From Candidatus Caldarchaeum sp. (GTDB lineage: Archaea; Thermoproteota; Nitrososphaeria_A; Caldarchaeales; Caldarchaeaceae): a stretch of 7,564 nucleotides of DNA. Position 1 is the first letter of the stretch; each line of letters begins with the position of its first letter. The stretch is taken from NCBI GenBank assembly GCA_025058435.1, contig JANXEM010000057.1:1-7564 (forward strand). Direction: 5' to 3'. The notes below the pieces were generated by a model. That model was not told where the DNA came from, searched no databases, and saw nothing but the letters and a program-made list of their open reading frames with translations. Both the position numbers and the translations under genes were made by a program. Shown here piece by piece: positions 1 through 5,942 of the stretch.

Positions 1-632
1 GGATATTCGAAGTTATGTTCGCAAACTTGGCCATCATACTCCGCCACTCCTACGCAACCCTTGAATCAACCGTAATCGGGTTCGGAATGTCCATCGTCTT
101 TGGGCTGGCCCTCGGGCTCGCCGTCGGATATTCGGCCATCATATACAGAGCGGTGTATCCACTGCTCGTCGCTTTCAACACCATCCCCAAGGTCGCCATA
201 GTTCCCATCCTCGTAATTTGGTTCGGCATAGGCAAAGTTCCCGCGGTCCTCACGGCCTTCCTGATATCATTTTTCCCGATAGTCGTCAACGTCGCCATCG
301 CCTTAGCCACCATCGAGCCGGAAATAAGGGACGTTCTGCGGTCGCTCGGCGCTTCCAAAAGCCAGATTTTCACCAAAATCGGAATCCCCCGGTCGATGCC
401 GTATTTCTTCGGCTCCCTGAAAGTGGCGTCGACGCTGGCTTTCGTCGGTGCGGTCATATCGGAGTCCGTGGCCAGCAACGAAGGAACAGGATATTTGATG
501 ATAGCGGCCAGCGCGCGTTTCGACGTCCCGTTGGTTTTCGCGGGGCTGCTCGTCATTTCCTTCCTCGGCATCAGCCTCTTTATCATCTTCGCATTACTCG
601 AGAAAAGGCTCGTCAGCTGGGCCTACAGATAA
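1..632 (+). CDS. ABC transporter permease, SsuC/TauC-like (5' partial)
   Basis: Membrane subunit of an ABC importer of the nitrate/sulfonate/taurine/pyrimidine-precursor class (BPD_transp_1 fold). The first ATG is at 15, but the frame is open to the window edge (I-F-E-V precede it). The 205 residues from that ATG are shorter than the usual roughly 250, so the N-terminus, including the first helix, probably lies outside. Numbering from this Met, hydrophobic segments lie near 20-43, 47-70, 75-98, 132-150 and 172-195. The cytoplasmic EAA loop that docks on the ATPase lies at about 101-129 (E101, G112, P125, P129). The segment FNTIPKVAIVPILVIWFGIG at 54-73 is typical of the SsuC/TauC/ThiX subgroup. 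The ATPase and binding-protein genes are not visible and may lie upstream. The substrate cannot be read from the permease alone. Confidence 0.9.
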   Translation, partial: IFEVMFANLAIILRHSYATLESTVIGFGMSIVFGLALGLAVGYSAIIYRAVYPLLVAFNTIPKVAIVPILVIWFGIGKVPAVLTAFLISFFPIVVNVAIALATIEPEIRDVLRSLGASKSQIFTKIGIPRSMPYFFGSLKVASTLAFVGAVISESVASNEGTGYLMIAASARFDVPLVFAGLLVISFLGISLFIIFALLEKRLVSWAYR

Positions 633-637
633 AATTC
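628..637 (+). promoter_or_regulatory. Weak TATA-like element before the radical SAM gene
   Basis: The AT-rich string gataaaattc overlaps the permease stop codon and lies centred about 34 nt upstream of the ATG at 667. This would place transcription initiation some 8 nt before the start codon. No Shine-Dalgarno sequence precedes the ATG. The match is weak, and read-through from the permease gene 34 nt upstream is equally possible. Confidence 0.25.
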
Positions 638-666
638 AACTACAACCCAAACACACATCTATTGGG

Positions 667-1785
667 ATGAAGACCGCTTCGTGGTGCTCCGTCTGCCGGA
701 GGACGGCGATGGTGTCGTCGGCTTTAGGGGTGTGCGTCGATTGTTTACGGGAAAACCCCGAAGAAGCGGTTCCAAAGGCGTTGTCGGGACACGAATATTC
801 TCGGAAGCTGTTCGGTTTGCCGGCTCAGCCGCCGAAAACAGCCGGCGGAATACGGTGTAATTTGTGCGCCGCCAGCTGCTCGATGGGCGAGGGTGAAATA
901 GGCTACTGCGGGCTGCGAATGAACTTCGGGGGCAGGCTCGTCTCCAAGTCAACGGCCAAACAGGGCCTGCTCCGCTACTACCTCGACCCACACGTAACCA
1001 ACTGCTGCAACGCCTACTTCTGTCCAGCCGGAACCGGGAGAGGCTATCCAAAATACGCCTGCAGACCCGGGCCCGAAACCGGATACCAAAACCTCGCCCT
1101 GTTCTTCTACGGATGCAGCCTCAACTGTCTGTTCTGCCAGAACTGGAGTCACAAAAACATTTCAGAATCGCCGGTGGTGAGCGTTGACGAGCTCGTCACG
1201 CTGACTTTGAAGAATTCCGCGATTTCGTGTTGGTGCTGGTTCGGTGGCTCCGCCGAGCCGCAGCTCCCTTTCGCCATCAACGCATCAAAAGCCGTGCACG
1301 AATCAAAGCCGAGCGGCAGAGTCTTGAGGGTTTGCTACGAATGGAACGGCGACGGAAACCCGTTGCTCGTGAAAAAAGCCCTCGAAACCGTCGTCGAAAG
1401 CGGTGGAAACGTCAAATTCGACCTCAAAGCATTCGACCCAAACGTCCACAAGGCCTTGACGGGACTTGACAACAGCCAGATTCTCCGAAACTTCGAAATG
1501 GTCTACAAGGAATTCTACAACCGGAGAGCCGGCCTTCCAGTTCTCGCCGCAACCACCCTACTGGTGCCGGGATACGTCGACAAAACAGAGGTCGCGAAAA
1601 TCGCGGAATTCATCGCATCAATCAACCCGGAAATCCCCTACAGCCTACTCATCTTCCATCCAGACTATATGATGAAAGACCTGCCCATAACCCCACGCGG
1701 CCAAGTCGCCGAATGCTACAGAGAAGCAAAAAAGCGTCTCAAAAACGTACAAATCGGAAACATCCATCTGCTCGTTTTCGCTTGA
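667..1785 (+). CDS. Radical SAM protein, PflA/AmmeMemoRadiSam-like, with N-terminal Cys4 motif
   Basis: Predicted radical S-adenosylmethionine enzyme, 372 aa, related to pyruvate-formate-lyase-activating-enzyme-like proteins; substrate unknown. An N-terminal C-x2-C...C-x2-C set (C7, C10, C23, C26) looks like a zinc ribbon. A second Cys-rich block follows (C64, C67, C71, C81) in the CxxCxxxC...GxC arrangement seen at the N-terminus of this family. C113, C114, C119 and C132 then precede the 4Fe-4S-binding motif C150-x3-C154-x2-C157, followed by QNW. A GGSAEPQ stretch after a CWCWF segment stands where family members carry a GG-x-P-x-PQ motif; I infer a SAM-binding role. The ATG at 667 is preferred over M15 because it keeps the first Cys pair. 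No AMMECR1 or Memo gene is visible. The gene lies 34 nt after the permease, so co-transcription is possible, but a shared function is only a guess. Confidence 0.85.
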   Translation: MKTASWCSVCRRTAMVSSALGVCVDCLRENPEEAVPKALSGHEYSRKLFGLPAQPPKTAGGIRCNLCAASCSMGEGEIGYCGLRMNFGGRLVSKSTAKQGLLRYYLDPHVTNCCNAYFCPAGTGRGYPKYACRPGPETGYQNLALFFYGCSLNCLFCQNWSHKNISESPVVSVDELVTLTLKNSAISCWCWFGGSAEPQLPFAINASKAVHESKPSGRVLRVCYEWNGDGNPLLVKKALETVVESGGNVKFDLKAFDPNVHKALTGLDNSQILRNFEMVYKEFYNRRAGLPVLAATTLLVPGYVDKTEVAKIAEFIASINPEIPYSLLIFHPDYMMKDLPITPRGQVAECYREAKKRLKNVQIGNIHLLVFA

Positions 1786-1810
1786 ACGATGAAAGCTCAA
1801 ATACTCCACA

Positions 1811-1820
1811 GCCTTTATTG
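1811..1820 (+). promoter_or_regulatory. Possible TATA element for tRNA-Arg
   Basis: The string gcctttattg is centred about 30 nt upstream of the mature tRNA 5' end, a suitable place for an archaeal TATA box. An alternative AT-rich string (tcaaatac) lies at 1798-1805. Neither match is strong. Confidence 0.3.
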
Positions 1821-1845
1821 GAGACGAAACAGAGCAGAGTTCGGT

Positions 1846-1950
1846 GGGCCCGTGGCGCAGAATGGATAGCGCACCGGCCTTCTAAGTCGGGGGTCGTGAG
1901 CACGAAGGCATCTGCCTCGTGCCGATAGGGTTCAAGTCCCACCGGGCCCG
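1846..1950 (+). tRNA. tRNA-Arg (anticodon TCT), intron-containing
   Basis: Complete tRNA gene. The acceptor stem GGGCCCG (1846-1852) pairs fully with 1943-1949, and the discriminator is G1950. The D-stem GCGC (1855-1858) pairs with 1869-1872 around a loop containing GG and A20, which is usual in tRNA-Arg. The anticodon stem 1874-1878 pairs with 1886-1890 with one G-T wobble, and the loop 1879-1885 carries TCT at 1881-1883. The T-loop is TTCAAGT (1931-1937). The contiguous T-stem fails to pair at two positions. Removing 1899-1928 restores GTGGG/CCCAC, giving a 75-nt mature tRNA with a 5-nt variable loop. CCA is not encoded (CTCC follows). The gene starts 60 nt after the radical SAM stop codon. 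Confidence 0.95.
1899..1928 (+). other. Non-canonical BHB intron in the tRNA-Arg T-stem
   Basis: A 30-nt intron between tRNA positions 51 and 52. A four-pair central helix (1893-1896 with 1923-1926, including one G-T) is flanked by two 3-nt bulges, T-G-A at 1897-1899 and A-G-G at 1927-1929. The intron's own hairpin runs from 1900 to 1922: six pairs, an unpaired A1906, three more pairs and a 4-nt loop. Cleavage after the second base of each bulge, as known for archaeal splicing endonuclease, gives exactly the exon junction that rebuilds the T-stem. The outer exon helix is missing, so this is a relaxed BHB. G1898 and G1928 are identical, so a one-base shift would yield the same mature tRNA. Confidence 0.85.
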
Positions 1951-1953
1951 CTC

Positions 1954-2361
1954 CTAAACATATCCGACCACGCCGAGTGTTGGATATCTGTTGAGAAATT
2001 CTGACACCAAAGGCTTGTATGTGTAGTATGCATCATCGGCTTTAGGTAAATGTCGGATTTTCATGAGGATTCGGAAGGCTTCCGGCTCTGTTCCACGGGC
2101 CTTGATGATGTAGGTGTGTTCGCCGAATGAAAGGTTCTTCGAAAAAACGATTGGCAGGAAGAGGTTTTCGACGACTTCCTCTGGAAGAGATTGTTTTACA
2201 GCGAGGAGCTCGTTCCTGTCAAAATAATGTCGGCCTCCGCCAACCGTTTCGACGAACGGCGTGGGCATCTCCAGCAACCTGTTCAAAAGCTCCACCCTTC
2301 TCGGCAAAACATCGTTGATTTTCCGAAGAGTCTGGGAAAGCCATTCGTCCACAAAAGACAT
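1954..2361 (-). CDS. UPF0216 (DUF61) family protein
   Basis: A 135-aa protein resembling the archaeal UPF0216/DUF61 family, whose function is not known. The match rests on the N-terminal helical part with INDVLPRRVELLNRLLE (15-31), the central GGGRHYFDRNEL segment (41-52) corresponding to the family's D/G-G-x-x-H...E-L signature, and the LPI box (69-71) after a short acidic helix. About 30 residues past the usual core (from about 103) form a Tyr-rich tail. It has no signal peptide or membrane segment, so it is probably cytoplasmic. The ATG at 2361 has no Shine-Dalgarno sequence but has a TATA-like box 29 nt upstream. The stop codon lies only 3 nt from the end of the convergent tRNA-Arg gene. 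Confidence 0.75.
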   Translation of the reverse strand: MSFVDEWLSQTLRKINDVLPRRVELLNRLLEMPTPFVETVGGGRHYFDRNELLAVKQSLPEEVVENLFLPIVFSKNLSFGEHTYIIKARGTEPEAFRILMKIRHLPKADDAYYTYKPLVSEFLNRYPTLGVVGYV

Positions 2362-2386
2362 GATGAATTAAGCAACGCGGCCGTGG

Positions 2387-2393
2387 TTTTAAG
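2387..2393 (-). promoter_or_regulatory. TATA-like box for the UPF0216 gene
   Basis: On the - strand this reads CTTAAAA, centred 29 nt upstream of the ATG at 2361, which would give a leaderless or nearly leaderless transcript. It lies next to the + strand TATA box at 2400-2408 in the same 70-bp divergent spacer. Confidence 0.45.
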
Positions 2394-2399
2394 GATAAA

Positions 2400-2408
2400 A
2401 AATATATA
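2400..2408 (+). promoter_or_regulatory. TATA box for the small membrane protein gene
   Basis: The string aaatatata, preceded by an A-run, is centred 28 nt upstream of the ATG at 2432. With the usual archaeal distance from TATA box to start site, transcription would begin at or within a few bases of the start codon. There is no Shine-Dalgarno sequence. Confidence 0.6.
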
Positions 2409-2431
2409 ATCACAGGTCATGTAATTGGTGC

Positions 2432-2743
2432 ATGGACTTTCGAATAGACCAGACGCTGATATTGACGGTGATATGGTTTTTCATCGGGTTCGGTGCGGGG
2501 CTTGCGTTGCTGCGGTTTTGGAAAATACTCATCGTCGTGGTTCTGGTCGCCGTCCTTTTTCCATTCGTCGTCAGCTTGGCCGGTGTTTCCGCCCCGTTCA
2601 CCCCCGAGCAGGTCATCAACGCTTTCATTAACGGAATCAGCCTTCTTGCAGGGATTTTGGGGTCGAACCCCTATTCCGCTCTCGGGTTCATGCTTGGAGT
2701 CATCTTGGGGCTCATCACCTTCATCATCAGAGCCAGAGGGTAA
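2432..2743 (+). CDS. Small integral membrane protein, function unknown
   Basis: A 103-aa, strongly hydrophobic protein that I do not recognise. Predicted membrane segments lie near 8-27, 31-52 and 83-99, with a weaker hydrophobic stretch at 61-77, so there are three or four helices. The ends carry charged or basic residues (R4, D6 at the start; R100, R102 at the end), and R28 and K31 between the first two helices suggest that this loop faces the cytoplasm. Gly-rich faces (G19, G21, G23 and G85, G89, G93) suggest packed helices. A short soluble turn with P55, P58, E59 follows the second helix. It has its own TATA box and ends 32 nt before RidA, so the two may be separately transcribed. The start at 2432 fits the leaderless geometry. 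No Cys, His or acidic cluster points to a catalytic role. Confidence 0.75.
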   Translation: MDFRIDQTLILTVIWFFIGFGAGLALLRFWKILIVVVLVAVLFPFVVSLAGVSAPFTPEQVINAFINGISLLAGILGSNPYSALGFMLGVILGLITFIIRARG

Positions 2744-2745
2744 AA

Positions 2746-2753
2746 AGTTAAAT
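2746..2753 (+). promoter_or_regulatory. TATA-like box for the RidA gene
   Basis: The string agttaaat, just after an A-run that could serve as a BRE-like element, is centred 26 nt upstream of the ATG at 2776. This matches the leaderless spacing seen at 2400-2408 and 5914-5920. Confidence 0.5.
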
Positions 2754-2775
2754 CTGTAAACAGAACTTCACCGCC

Positions 2776-3162
2776 ATGACGAAAGAAGTTGTGTTCACGG
2801 AAAAAGGGCCCAAACCCATCGGCCCCTATTCGCAGGCAATAAAGGCAGGAGATTTGCTTTTTGTTTCCGGCATGATAGCACTGAACCCCGCAACGGGAAA
2901 AATAGATGACACAGACATCAAGTCACAGACCCGTCGAGTTTTAGAAAATGCGAAAGCCATCATCGAATCTGCGGGATATTCGTTGAAAGACGTGGTCAAG
3001 GCGACCGTGTACCTCGCCAAGCCCGAAGACTTCGCGGCCATGAACGAAATATACCGGGAATATTTTCCCGAATCGCCTCCGGCGAGAACGACCGTAGCAG
3101 TCCATTTCCCAGTCAAAGAAATTTTGGTTGAAATCGAATTTACCGCTTGGAAGCGGCAGTAA
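2776..3162 (+). CDS. ridA: RidA family reactive enamine/imine deaminase
   Basis: A 128-aa member of the RidA/YjgF/TdcF family, small cytosolic trimers that hydrolyse reactive enamines and imines (such as 2-aminoacrylate from PLP-dependent dehydratases) to 2-oxo acids plus ammonia. Family features in order: the GPYSQAI box (16-22), FVSGMIAL (29-36), the helix with [17 protein letters not shown] (51-67), VVKATVYLA (73-81), F86 with N90 and Y93, PPARTTVAV (101-109) containing R104, and VEIEFTA near the end (118-124). R104 aligns with the substrate-binding Arg105 of E. coli RidA, and an acidic residue is kept at E119/E121. The Cys that follows that Arg in E. coli RidA is absent. The length is normal for the family. 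No amino-acid biosynthesis gene is adjacent, so it is probably a housekeeping gene. Its last 23 bases overlap the convergent lutB-lutA gene. Confidence 0.93.
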   Translation: MTKEVVFTEKGPKPIGPYSQAIKAGDLLFVSGMIALNPATGKIDDTDIKSQTRRVLENAKAIIESAGYSLKDVVKATVYLAKPEDFAAMNEIYREYFPESPPARTTVAVHFPVKEILVEIEFTAWKRQ

Positions 3163-5257
3163 ATTCGAGTATTTCAAGGGGATGGTAGACCGGTTTACCC
3201 GCGCCGTCCTGAAGGTGGATGCTGCAGACGCTGCTGCTTGAAACAACGTAATCACAGCCGCTGTTCCTCACCAGCTCGAACAACGGTTCACCGACTGCGT
3301 TGGCGAGCTCGTATCCGATGATTCCGTGCTTCATCCCGAAGGTTCCGGCCATGCCGCAGCAGGTTCCGGTCTCGACGAAGACCGCCGAAACCTTCGCCGC
3401 AGACAACAGAGCATGTATGTTTTGACATGAATCGAAGGCCCTTTCGTGGCATGGAACATGAATTGCCGCTTTCCCGTCGACCAGAGCTTTAACCTCGAGC
3501 TTTTTGGCGGAAACAAGTTCAAGCAACAACTCGTAGAGAGATTTCGTTGCTTCAGCCACTTTACGGGCTTCGTCTTTCTCGGGAAGGAGCTTTGGATAAA
3601 TATACTTGAGGGCGTAGGTTGCCGTCGGCTCCCCCGAAAGAACTATTTTCTCCCCGCCGTCGAGATGTTTGGCGATGTTTGTGACGTTGTATTCGGCTAT
3701 TTTCCGTGCTTTGTCGAGGTCTCCGTAGGCCACGTAGGGGTATCCGCTCGACTTCTGGGGAGGAAACGCCACCGAAAGTCCAGAATCCTCGAGGGCTTTG
3801 ACCACTTTCATTCCAAGGTCGGGCCTGACGTAACGGACGTAAAAATCGGTAAACAAAACAACACGCGCCGAACCATTTCCTCCTCGGAAAAGTTTGTCGA
3901 ACGTTTTGTCCGCGACCATAGGCCATTTTCTGCGAGAATCCACCCCGAACAGCTTTTCCATCAAACGTCTGAAAGTGTTGGAACCGACCAACGCGTTGAA
4001 AAGTGACGGAAAAAGGGCTCCGAGCTGGTATGCGCGTTCATAGTTTTCGACCACCCTGTTGACCAGCAGCTGGCCTCCCTTCTGTCCGTAACGATGCTTC
4101 ACCTCCGCTATCATCATCGGCATGTCGATGATAGCCGGGCAAATCTCCCTACACAGGCCGCAAGATATGCAGAGCGGCGCGAATTCGGCGGCCTGTTGGA
4201 GGCCGTGGACGAAGGCTGTCCATGGAATTCCGATGGGCCCGGTGTAGATGTGGCCGAACACGTGTCCGCCCACCGTCGAATAGGTTGGGCAGATGTTCAT
4301 ACATGCCCCGCAGCGGATGCAGTAAAGCGCTTCCCGGAAGACGGGGTCATCCCGCATCTTTGTCCTCCCGTTGTCGATGACCACTACGATCAATTCTCTT
4401 TCGCGGGATTCAAGCGGGTTGCGGCCCGTGATGAACGACACATATGTGGTGAGAGTCTGGCCTGTCGAGCTGACGGGATGGGCGACGACGAGCTTCAAAG
4501 CATCTTCAACCGACTCGACCAGTTTGTCGACACCCATGACCGCGATGTAGGTAGGCGGCGGGATGTTGCCGAGCCGGTCGTTTCCCTCATTAGTTTCGAC
4601 GACTATGGTGCCGGTTTCCGCTATCGCGATGTTAACCCCCGTTATCCCAATATCGGCGCTCAAAAAGACATTCCTAAGATAATGTCTCGCGAACATCATG
4701 AGCTCTGGAATATCGGCCGCAATCGGCTTGCCCGCGGTTTTCGAAAAGATTTCGGCGACCTCGTAACGTGTTTTATGCACAGCCGGATAAACGAGATGAA
4801 AAGGCTTCTCACCCGCGAGCTGAATTATGAGCTCACCCAAGTCTGTATCGACTATCTTGACTCCCCTCTGTTCGAGGTATTTGTTCAAATCGATTTCTTC
4901 GGTTGTCATCGATTTGCTTTTTGACAGAAGTCGGGCCTGCTTCTCGACCGCGACCCTGTAGATGAATTCGCACGCCTCCGCAGCGTCTTTCGCCACAAAG
5001 ACCTTCGCCCCCCTTTTTTCACAGTTTTCGATGAACTGCCTGAGAAGAACGTCGACATTTTCCACCGCTCTTGCTTTAATCTCTCTTACTTCGTGACGGA
5101 ATTTTTCAAAGTCAGGTATCGTTTCTCTAATGGTGTGTTTGCGTTTTTCAAGGGTTCTGAACAGGGCGTCACGCAGGTAGGCCCTCCATTCTTTGCGCGG
5201 AAGAACAGCCGCTACTTTTTCTGAAAGTTCACGATAAATCTGCTCCGTCTTCTTCAC
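3140..5257 (-). CDS. LutB-LutA-like fusion: LUD domain, two 4Fe-4S motifs, CCG-type C-terminal half
   Basis: A 705-aa Fe-S oxidoreductase component of lactate-utilisation (Lut/Lld) type. Residues about 60-295 form a LUD domain with the AETGT motif (213-217). Two 4Fe-4S motifs follow: C313-x2-C316-x2-C319-x3-C323-P and C363-x2-C366-x2-C369-x3-C373-P. Residues about 460-705 resemble LutA/GlpC with two CCG-like modules. The second keeps C603, C633-C634-G and C678; the first has SSG (503-505) where CCG is expected. In Bacillus subtilis LutB (about 476 aa) and LutA (about 238 aa) are separate, and their sum matches this length. The frame stays open for 93 more codons upstream, but these lie inside lutC. 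The GTG at 5257 overlaps the lutC stop (GTGA), so I take it as the start. The proposed role is oxidation of L-lactate or a similar 2-hydroxyacid to the 2-oxo acid. The substrate is inferred; family assignment is firm. Confidence 0.88.
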   Translation of the reverse strand: MKKTEQIYRELSEKVAAVLPRKEWRAYLRDALFRTLEKRKHTIRETIPDFEKFRHEVREIKARAVENVDVLLRQFIENCEKRGAKVFVAKDAAEACEFIYRVAVEKQARLLSKSKSMTTEEIDLNKYLEQRGVKIVDTDLGELIIQLAGEKPFHLVYPAVHKTRYEVAEIFSKTAGKPIAADIPELMMFARHYLRNVFLSADIGITGVNIAIAETGTIVVETNEGNDRLGNIPPPTYIAVMGVDKLVESVEDALKLVVAHPVSSTGQTLTTYVSFITGRNPLESRERELIVVVIDNGRTKMRDDPVFREALYCIRCGACMNICPTYSTVGGHVFGHIYTGPIGIPWTAFVHGLQQAAEFAPLCISCGLCREICPAIIDMPMMIAEVKHRYGQKGGQLLVNRVVENYERAYQLGALFPSLFNALVGSNTFRRLMEKLFGVDSRRKWPMVADKTFDKLFRGGNGSARVVLFTDFYVRYVRPDLGMKVVKALEDSGLSVAFPPQKSSGYPYVAYGDLDKARKIAEYNVTNIAKHLDGGEKIVLSGEPTATYALKYIYPKLLPEKDEARKVAEATKSLYELLLELVSAKKLEVKALVDGKAAIHVPCHERAFDSCQNIHALLSAAKVSAVFVETGTCCGMAGTFGMKHGIIGYELANAVGEPLFELVRNSGCDYVVSSSSVCSIHLQDGAGKPVYHPLEILEFTAASKR
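5254..5257 (-). other. GTGA start/stop overlap coupling lutC-like to lutB-lutA-like gene
   Basis: On the - strand the TGA stop of the LUD protein (5254-5256) shares two bases with the GTG that opens the downstream frame (5255-5257). Such 4-base overlaps usually mark translational coupling. It decides the start of the downstream gene, because no ATG lies nearby in that frame. Confidence 0.75.
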
Positions 5258-5886
5258 AGCCAATTCAAAACCACCGCCGAAACCGCGTGAGGCCCGTGAA
5301 TACCGAGGACAAGCCTCTGCTCGATGTCCCCCGACCTGCTTGGACCAGAGATGAAGGTGACCGCGGAAGTCTTTCTCTCTGCTGCTCGACGAATAACTTC
5401 CGAAACGCTGTAGACGCTCCGGTAAATCATGCTTCGTCTGAGGAAGCTGACGTAGACTTTGGGAAGGCTCGACAACAGCCTTTCTACGTCGTCGAAAGCA
5501 ACCTCCACCAAAGTACCTGTTTCCGCGACGCCGCAAGCGGCTGAAGAAACACCGGCGTCGACCTCCTTGACCACCGACAAGGCGTCAGAAGTTGTCCCTT
5601 TCGAAAAAACTCTTAAACCCCTAACCCTCAGTTCACGAGTGAGTGCAGGCTCAACCTCCGACGGAATGTTCGAAACGAATACCGATGCCGCATCGTTTTG
5701 TCGGATAAATTCCCCGGCATGGGCTGCTGCTTCATCGACGTTTCTCGCAAACCCTACATGGCCGCCTAAAGACTCAAACCTGCTCCGAAAAAGCATGAAC
5801 AAATCATCCAAAAGCACGCAACCCCCAACCCCATAACTCTGAAAATGAGCTTTTAGTTTTTCCATGCTGATAAATCTTAACGTCAT
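5254..5886 (-). CDS. lutC: LutC-like LUD domain protein
   Basis: A LutC/LldG-like protein (210 aa from the first ATG) built on a single LUD domain, the third component of the Lut lactate-oxidation system. Visible family features are CGVAETGTLVE (118-128), the segment with LRRSMIYRSV (149-158), and near the C-terminus GPSRSGDIEQRLVLGIHGP (181-199). It has no Cys cluster and no membrane segment, so it is probably a soluble partner of the Fe-S fusion protein encoded directly downstream. The start is uncertain. The ATG at 5886 has a TATA-like box 31 nt upstream; the ATG at 5865 gives MEKLKAHF; and a GTG at residue 24 follows a G-rich string and would begin nearer the usual family N-terminus. The first ATG is reported here as the longest form. 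Confidence 0.85.
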   Translation of the reverse strand: MTLRFISMEKLKAHFQSYGVGGCVLLDDLFMLFRSRFESLGGHVGFARNVDEAAAHAGEFIRQNDAASVFVSNIPSEVEPALTRELRVRGLRVFSKGTTSDALSVVKEVDAGVSSAACGVAETGTLVEVAFDDVERLLSSLPKVYVSFLRRSMIYRSVYSVSEVIRRAAERKTSAVTFISGPSRSGDIEQRLVLGIHGPHAVSAVVLNWL

Positions 5887-5913
5887 TCACAGACTGCTTC
5901 GTATAACTGGATG

Positions 5914-5920
5914 CTTATAT
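5914..5920. promoter_or_regulatory. TATA box in the divergent lutC / Trm112 spacer
   Basis: The string cttatat (atataag on the other strand) is centred 26 nt before the + strand ATG at 5943 and 31 nt before the - strand ATG at 5886. It could serve the Trm112 gene in leaderless fashion and perhaps both genes. A second AT-rich string at 5900-5908 (agttatacg on the - strand) could drive lutC from the later ATG at 5865. Confidence 0.5.
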
Positions 5921-5942
5921 CGACGGCGAACCTACAGTCGAT

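Noticed and set aside
50..586. 178-codon open frame on the - strand opposite the permease
   Set aside because: The + strand frame has clear transporter helices and an EAA loop; the reverse frame is a compositional shadow.
1786..1845. Possible small gene or RNA between the radical SAM gene and the tRNA
   Set aside because: The stretch is only 60 nt, with no frame of useful length and no convincing hairpin. It most likely holds only the tRNA promoter.
1879..1890. Canonical intron at tRNA position 37/38
   Set aside because: The anticodon loop and both stem strands are contiguous and pair fully, so no intron is needed there. The disruption is in the T-stem.
1900..1922. Hairpin read as a transcription terminator or stand-alone inverted repeat
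   Set aside because: It is the internal stem-loop of the tRNA intron, no T-run follows, and the BHB geometry explains it fully.
2359..2460. Possible C/D box small RNA (C-box-like atgatga at 2360-2366)
   Set aside because: The string overlaps the UPF0216 start codon, no D box (CTGA) appears within a normal distance, and there is no terminal stem.
3446..4006. 186-codon open frame on the + strand
   Set aside because: It is antisense to the CCG half of the fusion gene, has no recognisable motif and no promoter element.
4094..4924. 276-codon open frame on the + strand
   Set aside because: It is antisense to the LUD and ferredoxin-motif region of the fusion gene, and its translation is rich in His, Arg and Asp with no domain pattern. 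It is a shadow of a strongly supported gene.
5258..5536. Ninety-three further in-frame codons upstream of the lutB-lutA fusion, giving a 798-aa frame
   Set aside because: They lie wholly inside the LutC coding sequence in another frame, have a low-complexity Arg/Ser-rich translation unlike any LutB, and the GTGA overlap gives a better start.
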